From the NCBI RefSeq assembly GCF_900114835.1, contig NZ_FOUJ01000001.1:186001-250000 (forward strand): a stretch of 64,000 nt of DNA. Reading direction: 5' to 3'. Below the pieces are notes generated by a model. The model saw only the letters and a list, made by a program, of their open reading frames with translations, was not told the origin of the DNA and did no database searches. Of the stretch, positions 26,370 to 35,251 are shown piece after piece; the stretch's first letter is position 1, and each line of letters begins with the position of its first letter. A program made the position numbers and the translations under genes. Source of the stretch: Methanolobus profundi. Its GTDB lineage: Archaea > Halobacteriota > Methanosarcinia > Methanosarcinales > Methanosarcinaceae.

Positions 26370-26765
26370 TTAAAGAGCTTCCTGAACTCTCTTGAAAATA
26401 AGGTCTGCAATGAGCTTATCGCTGCCAAGCGGTTTTGCATAGGTGATCTTTACTTTTTGTCCGTCGAACTCTATCTCCCCTTCGTTCGTCTCCTGATCAA
26501 GATCGAGGAACTCCGGTATGTCTTCTGTGAGGTGGACTCCCGATGCCATGAATACAGGTGTTGCAGCTATTTTAGTCACACCTGTCCCTTTAAAGGACAT
26601 AAGTGCCTCCCTGACCTTAGGCTCACTGTGCTCTACGAATCCTACTTTAATGATGTATCCCGGATGCTTCTCTGTTATCATATCAGCGATCGCAGTGACC
26701 ACCTGGTTGTTGTATGGTAATCTGCTGCCGTGCCCAATGATCAAAATGCCTATTTTTTCACTCAT
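26370..26765 (-). CDS. CfbA/CbiX-type sirohydrochlorin metal chelatase (copy 1)
   Basis: The 131-residue protein starts at ATG 26765 after AAGGT. It has the small single-domain CbiX form with metal-site histidines in [11 protein letters not shown] (His12) and [11 protein letters not shown] (His78). CfbA inserts Ni into sirohydrochlorin for coenzyme F430, or Co for cobamides. A close paralogue lies 580 bp away. This copy has [13 protein letters not shown], where the other has [13 protein letters not shown], so it carries an additional histidine near the active site. Confidence 0.88.
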   Translation of the reverse strand: MSEKIGILIIGHGSRLPYNNQVVTAIADMITEKHPGYIIKVGFVEHSEPKVREALMSFKGTGVTKIAATPVFMASGVHLTEDIPEFLDLDQETNEGEIEFDGQKVKITYAKPLGSDKLIADLIFKRVQEAL

Positions 26766-27347
26766 GATATACCTTCTATGTCTTCTTTCCGGAAATATCA
26801 TTAGTAAGAAAGTATATATCTCTTTGCTAAACGAACATACTTGATCGAGATAAATTTGTGCTTTGTAGGGAATCTTAATTTTTGTGACCCTTACGATTGT
26901 GCGTACCTGGCATGAGCGTGGGATAAATTATGATCTATTATTACCGGGATGTAGAAAATGAATAAAGAACAGATTATCATATGCATCTTTCTCGGATTGT
27001 GCCGGCTTCGCCGGACCCTCCGTGATGATCTTAGTTATTCATGAGTTCCTATTTGCCAACCCTGATAGTCCTCGTGTTCTTGTGTTTCTGATAGCTCAAC
27101 AAGAATTATCGAAAACAAAAACGGTGCAACCATCCGCCGCAGGCGGCACGTTCCTTTACTGCCATCCTGAAGACTATTGAAATAATGTAGTTATTGAAAA
27201 TAGTGGCCATCAAAGTTGTGATCAACAAGATCTTCTACGGGGCCGTGATTCGTAAACAATTCCTGTTGTAAGATAGAACGAAAAGATTTCCAAAAGGATA
27301 TTCAGGTAAAAAAAGAATGAAAAAGAGTACTGTGTCAATGACACAGT
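26766..27347. other. 582-bp region between chelatase paralogues with two GC-rich hairpins
   Basis: No convincing gene is present. CCGGC-TTC-GCCGG at 27002-27014 and CCGCC-GCA-GGCGG at 27034-27046 plus 100 (27134-27146) are 5-bp G/C stems with 3-nt loops in otherwise AT-rich DNA. A 28-codon ATG frame runs 26958-27044 through the first hairpin but lacks a proper ribosome site. It may be an RNA or the remnant of the duplication that made the two chelatases. Confidence 0.45.
27329..27347 (-). terminator. Terminator of the second chelatase gene
   Basis: ACTGTGTCA and TGACACAGT form a perfect 9-bp inverted repeat around one base directly after the stop codon, followed on the minus strand by a U-rich tail. 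Confidence 0.65.
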
Positions 27348-27743
27348 TTACAGGACTTCCTGTGCTCTCTTAAAGATGAGGTCTGCAATGAGCTCGTCAC
27401 TGCCAAGAGGCTTTGCGTAGACGATCCTTACTTTGTTTCCGTCAAGTTCGAGCTCTCCTTCATTTGTCTCAGGGTCGAGCTTGAGGATCGCAGGGATATC
27501 CTTTGTGATGTGGATTCCTGATGCAAGGAATACTGGTGCTGCAGCGATGGTTGTTACTCCGGTTCCTTCAAAGGACATGAGTGCCTCTTCGACTGTAGGC
27601 TCGCTGTTCTCCATGAATCCTGCCTTTACAACATATTCAGGATGAGCTTCTTTGATCATGTTAGCGATCTCTGTTACTACCTGGTTGTTGTATGGTAATC
27701 TGCTGCCGTGTCCAATAGCTAAAATTCCGATTTTTTCACTCAT
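27348..27743 (-). CDS. cfbA: CfbA/CbiX-type sirohydrochlorin metal chelatase (copy 2)
   Basis: The 131-residue protein is closely similar to the 26.4 kb copy over its whole length. His12 ([11 protein letters not shown]) and His78 ([11 protein letters not shown]) are kept. The two genes are in the same orientation, each with its own terminator, consistent with tandem duplication. A split between nickel (F430) and cobalt (corrinoid) use is possible but not shown; the symbol is the better guess for a methanogen. Confidence 0.86.
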   Translation of the reverse strand: MSEKIGILAIGHGSRLPYNNQVVTEIANMIKEAHPEYVVKAGFMENSEPTVEEALMSFEGTGVTTIAAAPVFLASGIHITKDIPAILKLDPETNEGELELDGNKVRIVYAKPLGSDELIADLIFKRAQEVL

Positions 27744-27866
27744 AATGTAACCTTCTTTGTAAAATATAGTAATAATCTCAATAGTATTTGTGTTACTAAC
27801 GGGGGTAGTAGGGTGTTTATGGGATATAATGTTTTTTGTTTTGCAATGGGTTCACAGTGAGAAGCT

Positions 27867-28700
27867 TTAATTCTCCTCTGTCAGGACTCGTTTTTCCCCT
27901 GCATATACATACAGATTTCTTCCCCTCACAAAAGCCACCAACGCGATTCCAGCTTCTTCTGCCAGTTCCACAGCCTCACGCACCGTAGCACCCTTACTTG
28001 CAATAAGGGGAATACCTGCATTCACAGCCTTTGAAACCATGGTGGATGCAAGTCTACCAGTGGTCACCAGTGCACATTCTGAAAGCTCGGTCCCATTCAT
28101 CAGAGCCTTGCCTACAACCTTGTCCACGGAGCATGCTCTTCCCACATCCTCGCAGAAGAAGAGTATCTCTCCATGTTTGTCGCAGATGATCGACGTGTGT
28201 GCGCCTCCGGTCCTGTGCCAGATCCTTCCGACCTCTTTAAGCTGGCCTACTGCACGGATGATGGCATCGGGTGTGAATTGAGTATTGGAATTGTTGTGTC
28301 TGACAACATCCTTGCGATATGATGTTGTTCCGCATCGTTCAAGATGTGTCAGTTCTTCAAGTTCAGGAGTATTGATTCCAATCTCACAGAAGACCGATCT
28401 GTCTTCGATCTTAATTGGATCAACTTTAGTATCAGGTTCAATGAATCCCTCGCAGACGAGAAATCCCAGTGCAAGCTCTTCCAGTTCCTGTGGGCTTGCA
28501 AAAAAAGTGGTTATGTGGATGTTATTCACGAAAAGGTCGAACCTTTCCTCGATGATAACATCCACCTCTATGTGTTGTTTACTGTTATCAGTGATCTCCA
28601 GGCACTTCATGGGGGTATAAAAGGGAGAGGATATATCGTCCTCCTCCTTTCGAAAGACTTGCGTCTTCCTGTTCCTTTCTGAGTACCAGTTCTCACTCAT
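27867..28700 (-). CDS. fdhD: FdhD-like sulfurtransferase for Mo/W-bis-pterin cofactor
   Basis: The 277-residue protein shows FdhD features: ERFDLFVNNIHITTF, LALGFLVCEGFI, GGAHTSIICDKHGEILFFCEDVGRACSVDKVVGKAL and TTGRLASTMVSKAVNAGIPLIASKGATVREAVELAEEAGIALVAFVRG. The usual CxxC loop is reduced to ERCGTTSYRKD, with one cysteine. FdhD passes sulfur from a cysteine desulfurase to the bis-MGD cofactor of formate dehydrogenase. Its start overlaps the fmdB stop (ATGA), so translation is coupled and the likely client here is FmdB. Confidence 0.88.
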   Translation of the reverse strand: MSENWYSERNRKTQVFRKEEDDISSPFYTPMKCLEITDNSKQHIEVDVIIEERFDLFVNNIHITTFFASPQELEELALGFLVCEGFIEPDTKVDPIKIEDRSVFCEIGINTPELEELTHLERCGTTSYRKDVVRHNNSNTQFTPDAIIRAVGQLKEVGRIWHRTGGAHTSIICDKHGEILFFCEDVGRACSVDKVVGKALMNGTELSECALVTTGRLASTMVSKAVNAGIPLIASKGATVREAVELAEEAGIALVAFVRGRNLYVYAGEKRVLTEEN

Positions 28701-30010
28701 GCTTCCTTTTTGGCCTTTACCTTTGCAAAGAGCTGCTTGAGGGTGTCCTCATTGCTCTTTGTTTCGGAGAATGGTGAGTCTGTGAATGGCTCGAAGTATA
28801 CAGGCACATTGTCAAGCCTGTAGAACGTACCATCACATTCCATAGCATCAATGACACCAGGCAGAACTACTTCTGCTGCTGTGGTTGATGGGCATGGTGC
28901 AATATCGAGGCAGATCATTGGTATGTCTGCAAGATACTGTGCACTCTCTGCAGGGATGTGGTCCATCAGGTCAGCTGACATAACAAATGCAGCATCTACA
29001 TCCTTCTCTCTGAGAAGGTCCACACAGGTTGTCTCTCCAGGGTTGTACCTTGGGTATCCCTTTGTAAAGTCAAGACCGAATGGATAGCCGTAGAGGTAGG
29101 ATGCAAGCTGGTTGAATCCTGCTACGTTACAGTGACCTCTGAGAGCACCGATGTTACACTTAGTGTAGTTGTTCATCTCTTTGACGAAGTTCAGTGCGAT
29201 CTCAATGTTCCTGTGCTTTCCGTATGAGGATGAAACACCAAGACCTACGTAGATAGCTACGAAGTTTGATTCCTTCATCATCTCAACTGTCTGCTTCATT
29301 ACTGAGATCGGAACTCCTGTGATCTCTTCTACAGATGGGTGTGGTTCCTTTCCGTTAAGGATAGTGAACATAGCACTGAGAAGCTCATAGTCAGAGTTAG
29401 GGTTAAGCTGAACGTGCAGGTCTGATGCAGCGGCCGTTGGTGTTACTCTTGGGTCCACTGTGACCATTGTCCTGTCGAATCTTCCTCTCTTTGTCCAGTA
29501 TCCTCTTGGGAAAACACCATACCTTGACATGTGTCTTGGCATGGATTCCAGTGCGTTGACACCCCAGTACACGATCATGTCGGCTCTGTTCTTTGCCTGA
29601 CCAGCTGTAGCTCCGACCATACCGGATTCCTGGATACCCATGACGGTTGGTCCGTGGCAGATAGTTGCGTTTGAATCTGCAAGGCCACCAAGGTATTCTG
29701 CGATGTGAAGTCCTACTTCCTGTGCTTCACAGGATGTCTCACTTCCAAGGAAGAAGAAAGGCTTCTTTGAATTTACAAGAATGTCTGCTGCCATTTCCAG
29801 TGCTTCATCCCAGCTTACATCCTTTACCTTACCATTCTCTCTGATGGTTGGTTTAAGGATCCTGTGGTGACTTACAACTTCCTGGAACTTGGCGTTACCC
29901 ATCTTACATGCGTTCTGGACATCTATTGTACCGTTCTTTTTATCCAGGTTCACCTGTACGTCGTCACATGAACCACCGCAAACAGGGCAGATAATGTTCT
30001 TATAGACCAT
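28697..30010 (-). CDS. fmdB: Formylmethanofuran dehydrogenase subunit B (catalytic Mo/W subunit)
   Basis: The 437-residue molybdopterin-oxidoreductase subunit contains an N-terminal 4Fe-4S site (CPVCGGSCDDVQV, Cys8-Cys15, with Cys35) and a metal-ligand cysteine in ATICHGPT at residue 118, the same number as in the structurally known FwdB. It has Cys, not selenocysteine. It reduces CO2 to formate inside the complex, using bis-MGD. Mo versus W cannot be read from sequence; the fmdFACDB order resembles the Mo-type operon of Methanosarcina. Confidence 0.92.
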   Translation of the reverse strand: MVYKNIICPVCGGSCDDVQVNLDKKNGTIDVQNACKMGNAKFQEVVSHHRILKPTIRENGKVKDVSWDEALEMAADILVNSKKPFFFLGSETSCEAQEVGLHIAEYLGGLADSNATICHGPTVMGIQESGMVGATAGQAKNRADMIVYWGVNALESMPRHMSRYGVFPRGYWTKRGRFDRTMVTVDPRVTPTAAASDLHVQLNPNSDYELLSAMFTILNGKEPHPSVEEITGVPISVMKQTVEMMKESNFVAIYVGLGVSSSYGKHRNIEIALNFVKEMNNYTKCNIGALRGHCNVAGFNQLASYLYGYPFGLDFTKGYPRYNPGETTCVDLLREKDVDAAFVMSADLMDHIPAESAQYLADIPMICLDIAPCPSTTAAEVVLPGVIDAMECDGTFYRLDNVPVYFEPFTDSPFSETKSNEDTLKQLFAKVKAKKEA

Positions 30011-30012
30011 TT

Positions 30013-30402
30013 TTATTCGCCTCCCATGTACATCTTCGTGACAAGTTCCTCGGCGCTGAGGATCTCATCGTCTGTAGGTTCAACAAAAACAGGGCTTCCC
30101 TTGTAACGTGGTGAACCGGTTGAGAATGTGTCAGGCTCAACAACTACATTTGCCCAGATGGACCTTGGTATGAATACCTGACCTGATCTCATTGCTTCAG
30201 TCACTTTTGTGGTAAGTGCAACTGAGTATTTTCTATCTCTTGATATGACTGCCACTTTCTCAGGGCAACCAAGGGATGTAAAGTCCTCTGCGCACATCCA
30301 GCAGACTGCACATTCCTTTGTGTAGTCGTCGGTATACTTGCTTCCACCTTTTGCAAGTCTTCCTTCATCGATCGTACTACCTGTATTGAGTAATGCTTCC
30401 AT
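30013..30402 (-). CDS. fmdD: Formylmethanofuran dehydrogenase subunit D
   Basis: The 129-residue protein starts at ATG 30402 after GAGGTG; a longer frame reaches back into fmdC and is rejected. It corresponds to the C-terminal molybdopterin-dinucleotide-binding domain that other oxidoreductases carry fused to the catalytic chain (LGCPEKVAVISRDRKYSVAL, then GQVFIPRSIWANVVVEPDTF). It completes the bis-MGD pocket of FmdB, which follows by 2 nt. Confidence 0.9.
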   Translation of the reverse strand: MEALLNTGSTIDEGRLAKGGSKYTDDYTKECAVCWMCAEDFTSLGCPEKVAVISRDRKYSVALTTKVTEAMRSGQVFIPRSIWANVVVEPDTFSTGSPRYKGSPVFVEPTDDEILSAEELVTKMYMGGE

Positions 30403-30412
30403 GAATATCACC

Positions 30413-31222
30413 TCACAGACACTCGTTGTTGTTACAGGAGACGTACAGTGTGCCTTTTCCTTTCTGTGGAATGGCATAGTCGCCTGTGAACTTTTTGTAT
30501 TCTCCAGGGCACTCGATGTCGTTGAACTTGAGATCAGATTCTACATCCACCATTTCAAATCCTGGTGTGAATCTCTCAATGCAACCTCCGACAACGATGG
30601 TACCACCGGTCATCTCTGCTCCAACGGTTCTGACAGCATTTCCTTTTACAACGATAAGACCACCGCTGATACGGATACCACAGAAGTGTTTAACGCTGCC
30701 GCCGATGATGATCTCTCCACCGACAAGACCGCCGCCTACCTGGCTTACTGCATTTCCATCGATGGTTATGCGTCCGCCAGACATGCCTTTCCAGCTACCA
30801 CGGTATGCACAGCCAACGTGATCCTTTGTATCACCTTTGATGTGGATGGAGCCGCCTTTCATTTCCATTCCTGCCCATGATTCAGCGTCACCTTCTACAA
30901 TGATCTCGCCGCCAAGCATTCCTGAGCCAACGTGCATTCCTGCACTGCCCTTGATGAGTACCTTACCACCGGTCATTTCCTGTCCGATGCGCTTGACCCT
31001 TGGGATCTCACCATCTATTATGATGGTTGTGTCCTCTGCTGAGCTTCCACCGTTCCCTTCAACTGAAAAGAAATCTGCAAGTGGTAACTCTTCTGGACCC
31101 TGCCAGACGAGTAATTTTCCTATATCGTCAGCACTTTTTCCGGCAAAGTTGTCAGGTGTGACAACCTCTGCTTCTACGGTAAGGTCGAAATTTCCTATTG
31201 GTTTAAGTATTACGTCTGCCAT
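30413..31222 (-). CDS. fmdC: Formylmethanofuran dehydrogenase subunit C
   Basis: The 269-residue protein is built from GxxMxGGxIxVxGD-type repeats (GMHVGSGMLGGEIIVEGDAE, GMEMKGGSIHIKGDTKD, VGGGLVGGEIIIGGSVK, VGAEMTGGTIVVGGCIE), which fold as a right-handed parallel beta helix like the GltB C-terminal domain. It is the scaffold that binds FmdA and FmdB. It lies 10 nt from fmdD and 5 nt from fmdA. Confidence 0.92.
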   Translation of the reverse strand: MADVILKPIGNFDLTVEAEVVTPDNFAGKSADDIGKLLVWQGPEELPLADFFSVEGNGGSSAEDTTIIIDGEIPRVKRIGQEMTGGKVLIKGSAGMHVGSGMLGGEIIVEGDAESWAGMEMKGGSIHIKGDTKDHVGCAYRGSWKGMSGGRITIDGNAVSQVGGGLVGGEIIIGGSVKHFCGIRISGGLIVVKGNAVRTVGAEMTGGTIVVGGCIERFTPGFEMVDVESDLKFNDIECPGEYKKFTGDYAIPQKGKGTLYVSCNNNECL

Positions 31223-31227
31223 TTAGA

Positions 31228-32982
31228 TCACTTCTCCGCATTGACCTGGATCGGTGTTGGGTTTGCCAGGTACTTGTCAGGTGTTGGGTATCTGTCGAAA
31301 CCAATTGTGTAGTACTTGAACCACTTCTTTACATCTGCAAGCATGCTCTTCTCGTCATCTGCATCTGTTGCAATGTCAGAGTAGAATGTGTTCTTCTCTG
31401 GGATCGCTACGATCTCACCCATCTGGGAAACGACCTCTCCAGCCTTGACAGTGTATGCAGTATTCTCGAATCCTCTTACGATACTCTCGTAGTCGTTGAC
31501 CTCGAGCTTCTTTGGATCGATATCATAAATTGCAACGTCACCATCTGCACCGACACCAAGGGTACCCTTCCTGTATGACATTCCGATAGTCCTTGCAGGA
31601 TTTGCACGTGTGATGGTTGCGATCTCAAAGAGATCCATTTCCCTTGTCTCTGCAGCCAGGTCAGTTCTGTCCTGTGCCCACTTGTGACATTCGTCAAATG
31701 TATCCTGTCTTGCCTTGTTGGACATGAGCCATGCAATGATCAATGGGTATTTTGTGAATGGTCCACCGTTTGGACTGTCTGTTGTCATGATGGTCTTCCA
31801 TGCGTCCTTGACGTAGAGAAGTGATTCAAGACCCATTGCCCACTGTACACTGTGTACAGGGTTGCCTTTCAGGTATTCGAATGGAAGTACACCTGATCCA
31901 CACTCACACTCTACATCGGTGTTGGACCATTTGTGGCCTGTAAGCATGTAGAGGTCATGGATAGCAGGACCGTCACCGGTCATTACTGTTGCGTCTCCGA
32001 AAGGTACACATCCACTGTCAAATACAACATGGTCATTGCTGTTGACATAATCGGTGATCCCCTTTATACCAGACTCGAAGTCTCTCCAGGATGTACCACC
32101 GAAAGCATTGAACTGGCAGTGTGTAAGGTACACAGATTCGTGTCTCTTAGCGTTCTTCTTTGTCTCTGCCCATTCAACGTCTGTGTTTGGCTTTGCCTTG
32201 ACGTTCTTTGGTATCTTGAGTGAGTCCCTTGTGATCTCCCAGCATCCTGGGTGTCCAAGGTTGTTTGCGTGAAGGTGCACTGGCATTGGAATACCAAGCT
32301 TCTCGTTAAGCTCGGTAAGGCTCTTTATCATATCTTCTGGTGTGACCTCGAAGTGAATGTTAGCCTGGTCAAGAGCACTTACGTTCTCTCCCCATCCCCA
32401 GTTCTCTACACCGGCAGGATTGACACATTTAATTCCATATGTCTTATGTGTCCTCATCATCCATGCGATGTATGCTGCTGCCTTATCGACATCTCCCTCT
32501 TTGAGATATCTCATGAGGAACCAGTTGTTACCCAGTACAAGGTATCCACCCATATCGAGCATAGGGGTTGAGCGCATTTCCTCGTGTGTGTGGCGTGCTT
32601 CCATTGGTGGGACAGCTGCCTCGAAAACAGTTGTATATCCCATCTTTGAATACTCGTATCCTCCAAGGTATACTGAAGGTACACTGTATCCACAGCCTGA
32701 GTGTGTAAGTGGTGTCTTCTTCTGGTAGTGTTTGTAGTGGTCTTCCGGCCTCATCATCCTACCAACGTTGACCTTTGCTCCTGCTACGTGGGAGTGTGAG
32801 TCAACACCACCGGGCATAACGGTCTTGCCCTTTGCATCTATCTCTTTGACATCCTTCATGTCTGCACCGGAAAGCTCTGTTACGACCTTTCCGTCTTTGA
32901 TGAAGATGTCCATCATCTCACCGTTTATGTCGTTGAGTGGATCATAAACGTAACCGTTCTTGATTGCAATAGTTCCTGCCAT
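31228..32982 (-). CDS. fmdA: Formylmethanofuran dehydrogenase subunit A (amidohydrolase subunit)
   Basis: The 584-residue amidohydrolase-superfamily protein has the metal motif GVDSHSHVAG (His-x-His near 60) and later HLHANNLGHPG, both expected to hold a dinuclear zinc site with a carboxylated lysine. In the complex, formate made at FmdB travels through a tunnel to FmdA and is condensed with methanofuran to formylmethanofuran. Full length for the family. It follows fmdF by 2 nt. Confidence 0.93.
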   Translation of the reverse strand: MAGTIAIKNGYVYDPLNDINGEMMDIFIKDGKVVTELSGADMKDVKEIDAKGKTVMPGGVDSHSHVAGAKVNVGRMMRPEDHYKHYQKKTPLTHSGCGYSVPSVYLGGYEYSKMGYTTVFEAAVPPMEARHTHEEMRSTPMLDMGGYLVLGNNWFLMRYLKEGDVDKAAAYIAWMMRTHKTYGIKCVNPAGVENWGWGENVSALDQANIHFEVTPEDMIKSLTELNEKLGIPMPVHLHANNLGHPGCWEITRDSLKIPKNVKAKPNTDVEWAETKKNAKRHESVYLTHCQFNAFGGTSWRDFESGIKGITDYVNSNDHVVFDSGCVPFGDATVMTGDGPAIHDLYMLTGHKWSNTDVECECGSGVLPFEYLKGNPVHSVQWAMGLESLLYVKDAWKTIMTTDSPNGGPFTKYPLIIAWLMSNKARQDTFDECHKWAQDRTDLAAETREMDLFEIATITRANPARTIGMSYRKGTLGVGADGDVAIYDIDPKKLEVNDYESIVRGFENTAYTVKAGEVVSQMGEIVAIPEKNTFYSDIATDADDEKSMLADVKKWFKYYTIGFDRYPTPDKYLANPTPIQVNAEK

Positions 32983-32984
32983 TT

Positions 32985-34004
32985 TTATTCCTCCCTGGTC
33001 TCAAGTGTGATGGCACCTACAGGGCAGATCATTGCGCATGCTCCGTCGGAACCACAGAGGTCCTGATCGACGACCTTTGCTACACCATTCCTTACTTCAA
33101 GGACCTTCTTGCCATCTACCTCATTAAGGTATCCTGCTCCGACCTCATCGTCGGTTGCATTGACCGGACATACAATAACACAGTTTCCACAGCCGAGGCA
33201 TGAATCCTCATCGATGATAAGCGTGGATGTGAGTGTAGGTCTCTTCATCTCTGCATTGAGCAGTTTCTTTTCAAGGAGTGTCTTCTTCTCAACTTCAGGA
33301 ATAATTGCTGTCTTTGTGACAGTGATAGCATCGACAGGACATGCCATGTCACATGCACCACAGTATATACATGCATCAGCACGCTGTGCCACTTTATCGA
33401 CTCTCTCTCCAGCGTCCCAGTCTGGGTTGAACAGGGCATTGCATGGGCATGTGTCAACACAGCTGCGACATGCGGTACAGATATTCTCATCCCTGAACCA
33501 TGTACCTTCGAATGGTTTTTCAACACTGATGGCTTCAGCAGGACAAACCTCTGCACACCATCCACAGTGTATACAACAGTCGGTGTCGATCTTTGTCTCA
33601 CCGTCAACACTTGCACTTCCGTCATTTGCAAGCCACTGTTTTACTTCAATGCATCCCTGCGGACATATCTGTTCGCAAAGTCCACAGTGAACACAGTTGT
33701 CGTTGACAGTTGTGTCTTTAAGTGCAACACTAATGTAACTATTGTCATTTACAGACTCTCCGGCCTGTTTCATTTCAAGTGCACCTGTAGGGCATGTCTT
33801 TGCACAGATACCACATACAATGCAGAGCTCTGTCTGGTTCTCAAGGAAATCTTTGTCGATGAGTCCTCTTGCTACGGCTCCAACTGAACCGATAACTAAT
33901 GAACCTTTAGGACATGCCATTACGCACGTTCCACAACCGATACACTTCTCTGGAGTGTATTCAAGTTGCTTGTCGTCTTTTACTCCAAACACTACTTCGT
34001 TCAT
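32985..34004 (-). CDS. fmdF: Formylmethanofuran dehydrogenase subunit F (polyferredoxin)
   Basis: The 339-residue protein starts at ATG 34004 after GGAGA; upstream codons in the same frame are rejected. Eight cysteine clusters are visible (CIGCGTCVMAC, CIVCGICAKTC, CVHCGLCEQIC, CIHCGWCAEVC, CTACRSCVDTC, CIYCGACDMAC, CLGCGNCVIVC and a variant CGSDGACAMIC), so it should carry eight 4Fe-4S centres that wire electrons to FmdB. It is the first gene of fmdF-A-C-D-B-fdhD. Genes for subunits E and G are not here. Confidence 0.92.
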   Translation of the reverse strand: MNEVVFGVKDDKQLEYTPEKCIGCGTCVMACPKGSLVIGSVGAVARGLIDKDFLENQTELCIVCGICAKTCPTGALEMKQAGESVNDNSYISVALKDTTVNDNCVHCGLCEQICPQGCIEVKQWLANDGSASVDGETKIDTDCCIHCGWCAEVCPAEAISVEKPFEGTWFRDENICTACRSCVDTCPCNALFNPDWDAGERVDKVAQRADACIYCGACDMACPVDAITVTKTAIIPEVEKKTLLEKKLLNAEMKRPTLTSTLIIDEDSCLGCGNCVIVCPVNATDDEVGAGYLNEVDGKKVLEVRNGVAKVVDQDLCGSDGACAMICPVGAITLETREE

Positions 34005-34555
34005 TTGATCTTCTCCGTAATCCTGCCTATGAATACAAATGCTTCCAGGTCGATGTCTTGTGAAAGATCGCAGCGGTTCTGCAAAGCATATTGCAGATAT
34101 CAGTTTTACTGAAGCCACTAAAGAACATTTACCGATCAAGCACCCAATGTGTTTGCGGGCATGAATACGCCTTTTTCAACAGATCCTTACATCAGGACAA
34201 AAAGTCCTCCTGAGAGGTCTGCTTACAATCTTGATCCTCAATGATCGCGTCACTGTATATTTAAACTATCTTCGGGTCCTGCGGACCAAAGAATTGTAAA
34301 TATAGTGACACGTATTTGTTATAAAAGTATCGTTTGTACACGTCGCTGGCTTTTGTATATTAGAACTTATTATATTTCGGAGAATCTTTACATACTAAAT
34401 AATATTACATGAGTTATAACATTCGGTGCATTTATATACTAATACCTTACCCATAATATATGGGGCATTATATTTGTGTCTTAGATGTTTTAGGGTCGCT
34501 TTATTGCAGGCTATCATCTTTTGACCATTCTACTAGTGATCGAGGAGATGGGAAT
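34005..34555. promoter_or_regulatory. 551-bp divergent region between the fmd operon and the DUF1638-like gene
   Basis: TTTAAATATA on the minus strand (about 34257-34267) is the likely fmd TATA box, giving an unusually long leader of about 230 nt. The leader has a TCAGGAC/GTCCT-C-CTGA hairpin at 34192-34213. A 61-bp inverted repeat, GTCACTGTATATTTA (34250-34264) against TAAATATAGTGAC (34298-34310), encloses GGTCC-TGC-GGACC (34276-34288). CATTTATATAC near 34430 may serve the plus-strand gene. Confidence 0.5.
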
Positions 34556-35104
34556 ATGTCTTTGATGAGTATTATCGGTTGTACCGAATTTGAAAAGGAG
34601 ATCGTGAGATTATTGGCCGAGGACGGAATGATCGAACATCTTCTTATAATGGGGGATTCCCGTTCGGAGGACCTTATATCGGACCTTGAACAGAAAGGTC
34701 TGAAACCCAAGGTGCTTTTTCCGGAAACTATCCCGGTGGGTTTGAAGAAAAGTAAGGATTTCAATGTGCTTGTGACAATTCAGGATGCCAATAGATACAG
34801 GTCGCCACAGCATATGAAGAAAGAGACGTATGAGAGGATCAAGTTCTATGGTCCTGTGTCCGATGGTATCCTCATGTTCTATGGATCATGTGAGGGTATA
34901 TTCGATGATGCACTTCTTGATTTCAGCAACAGTAATTTTTTCCTTGAACTATTGTCTTCTGAAAATGGAAAATATATGGAGAACCTCAACAAATGCCTTG
35001 AAGGTCCGCAGATGAGAAGCGGTGTATCCACAGAGCTGGAAGATAAGTACAGGAACTGTTACAATCGTCTGAAGGATCTTATATTATCTCCCGGAGCGAA
35101 CTAA
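34556..35104 (+). CDS. DUF1638-like protein
   Basis: The 182-residue protein starts at ATG 34556 with GAGGAG 8 nt upstream. MSIIGCTEFEKEIVRLLAED and DGILMFYGSCEGIFDDALLD resemble the start and middle of DUF1638 proteins, but it is shorter than the roughly 220 residues usual there. That family has no proven function and often lies near methylotrophic methyltransferase genes in methanogens. It is divergent from the fmd operon. Confidence 0.6.
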   Translation: MSLMSIIGCTEFEKEIVRLLAEDGMIEHLLIMGDSRSEDLISDLEQKGLKPKVLFPETIPVGLKKSKDFNVLVTIQDANRYRSPQHMKKETYERIKFYGPVSDGILMFYGSCEGIFDDALLDFSNSNFFLELLSSENGKYMENLNKCLEGPQMRSGVSTELEDKYRNCYNRLKDLILSPGAN

Positions 35105-35251
35105 GCAAAACATGTTGAATAATTTTTTTGGCCTGTTCACACTGAACATTATTCTTTAATAGTTTATGGTAATGGTATGGGTGAATGCAAAGGTCCACTA
35201 TAGGGCATTATCAAATACTTTGCAGATCCACGAACGTTAAGGAATGTCTGA

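Noticed and set aside
26958-27044. 28-codon ATG frame between the chelatases
   Set aside because: There is no properly spaced Shine-Dalgarno, and it passes through a GC hairpin; too short to support as a gene from one sequence.
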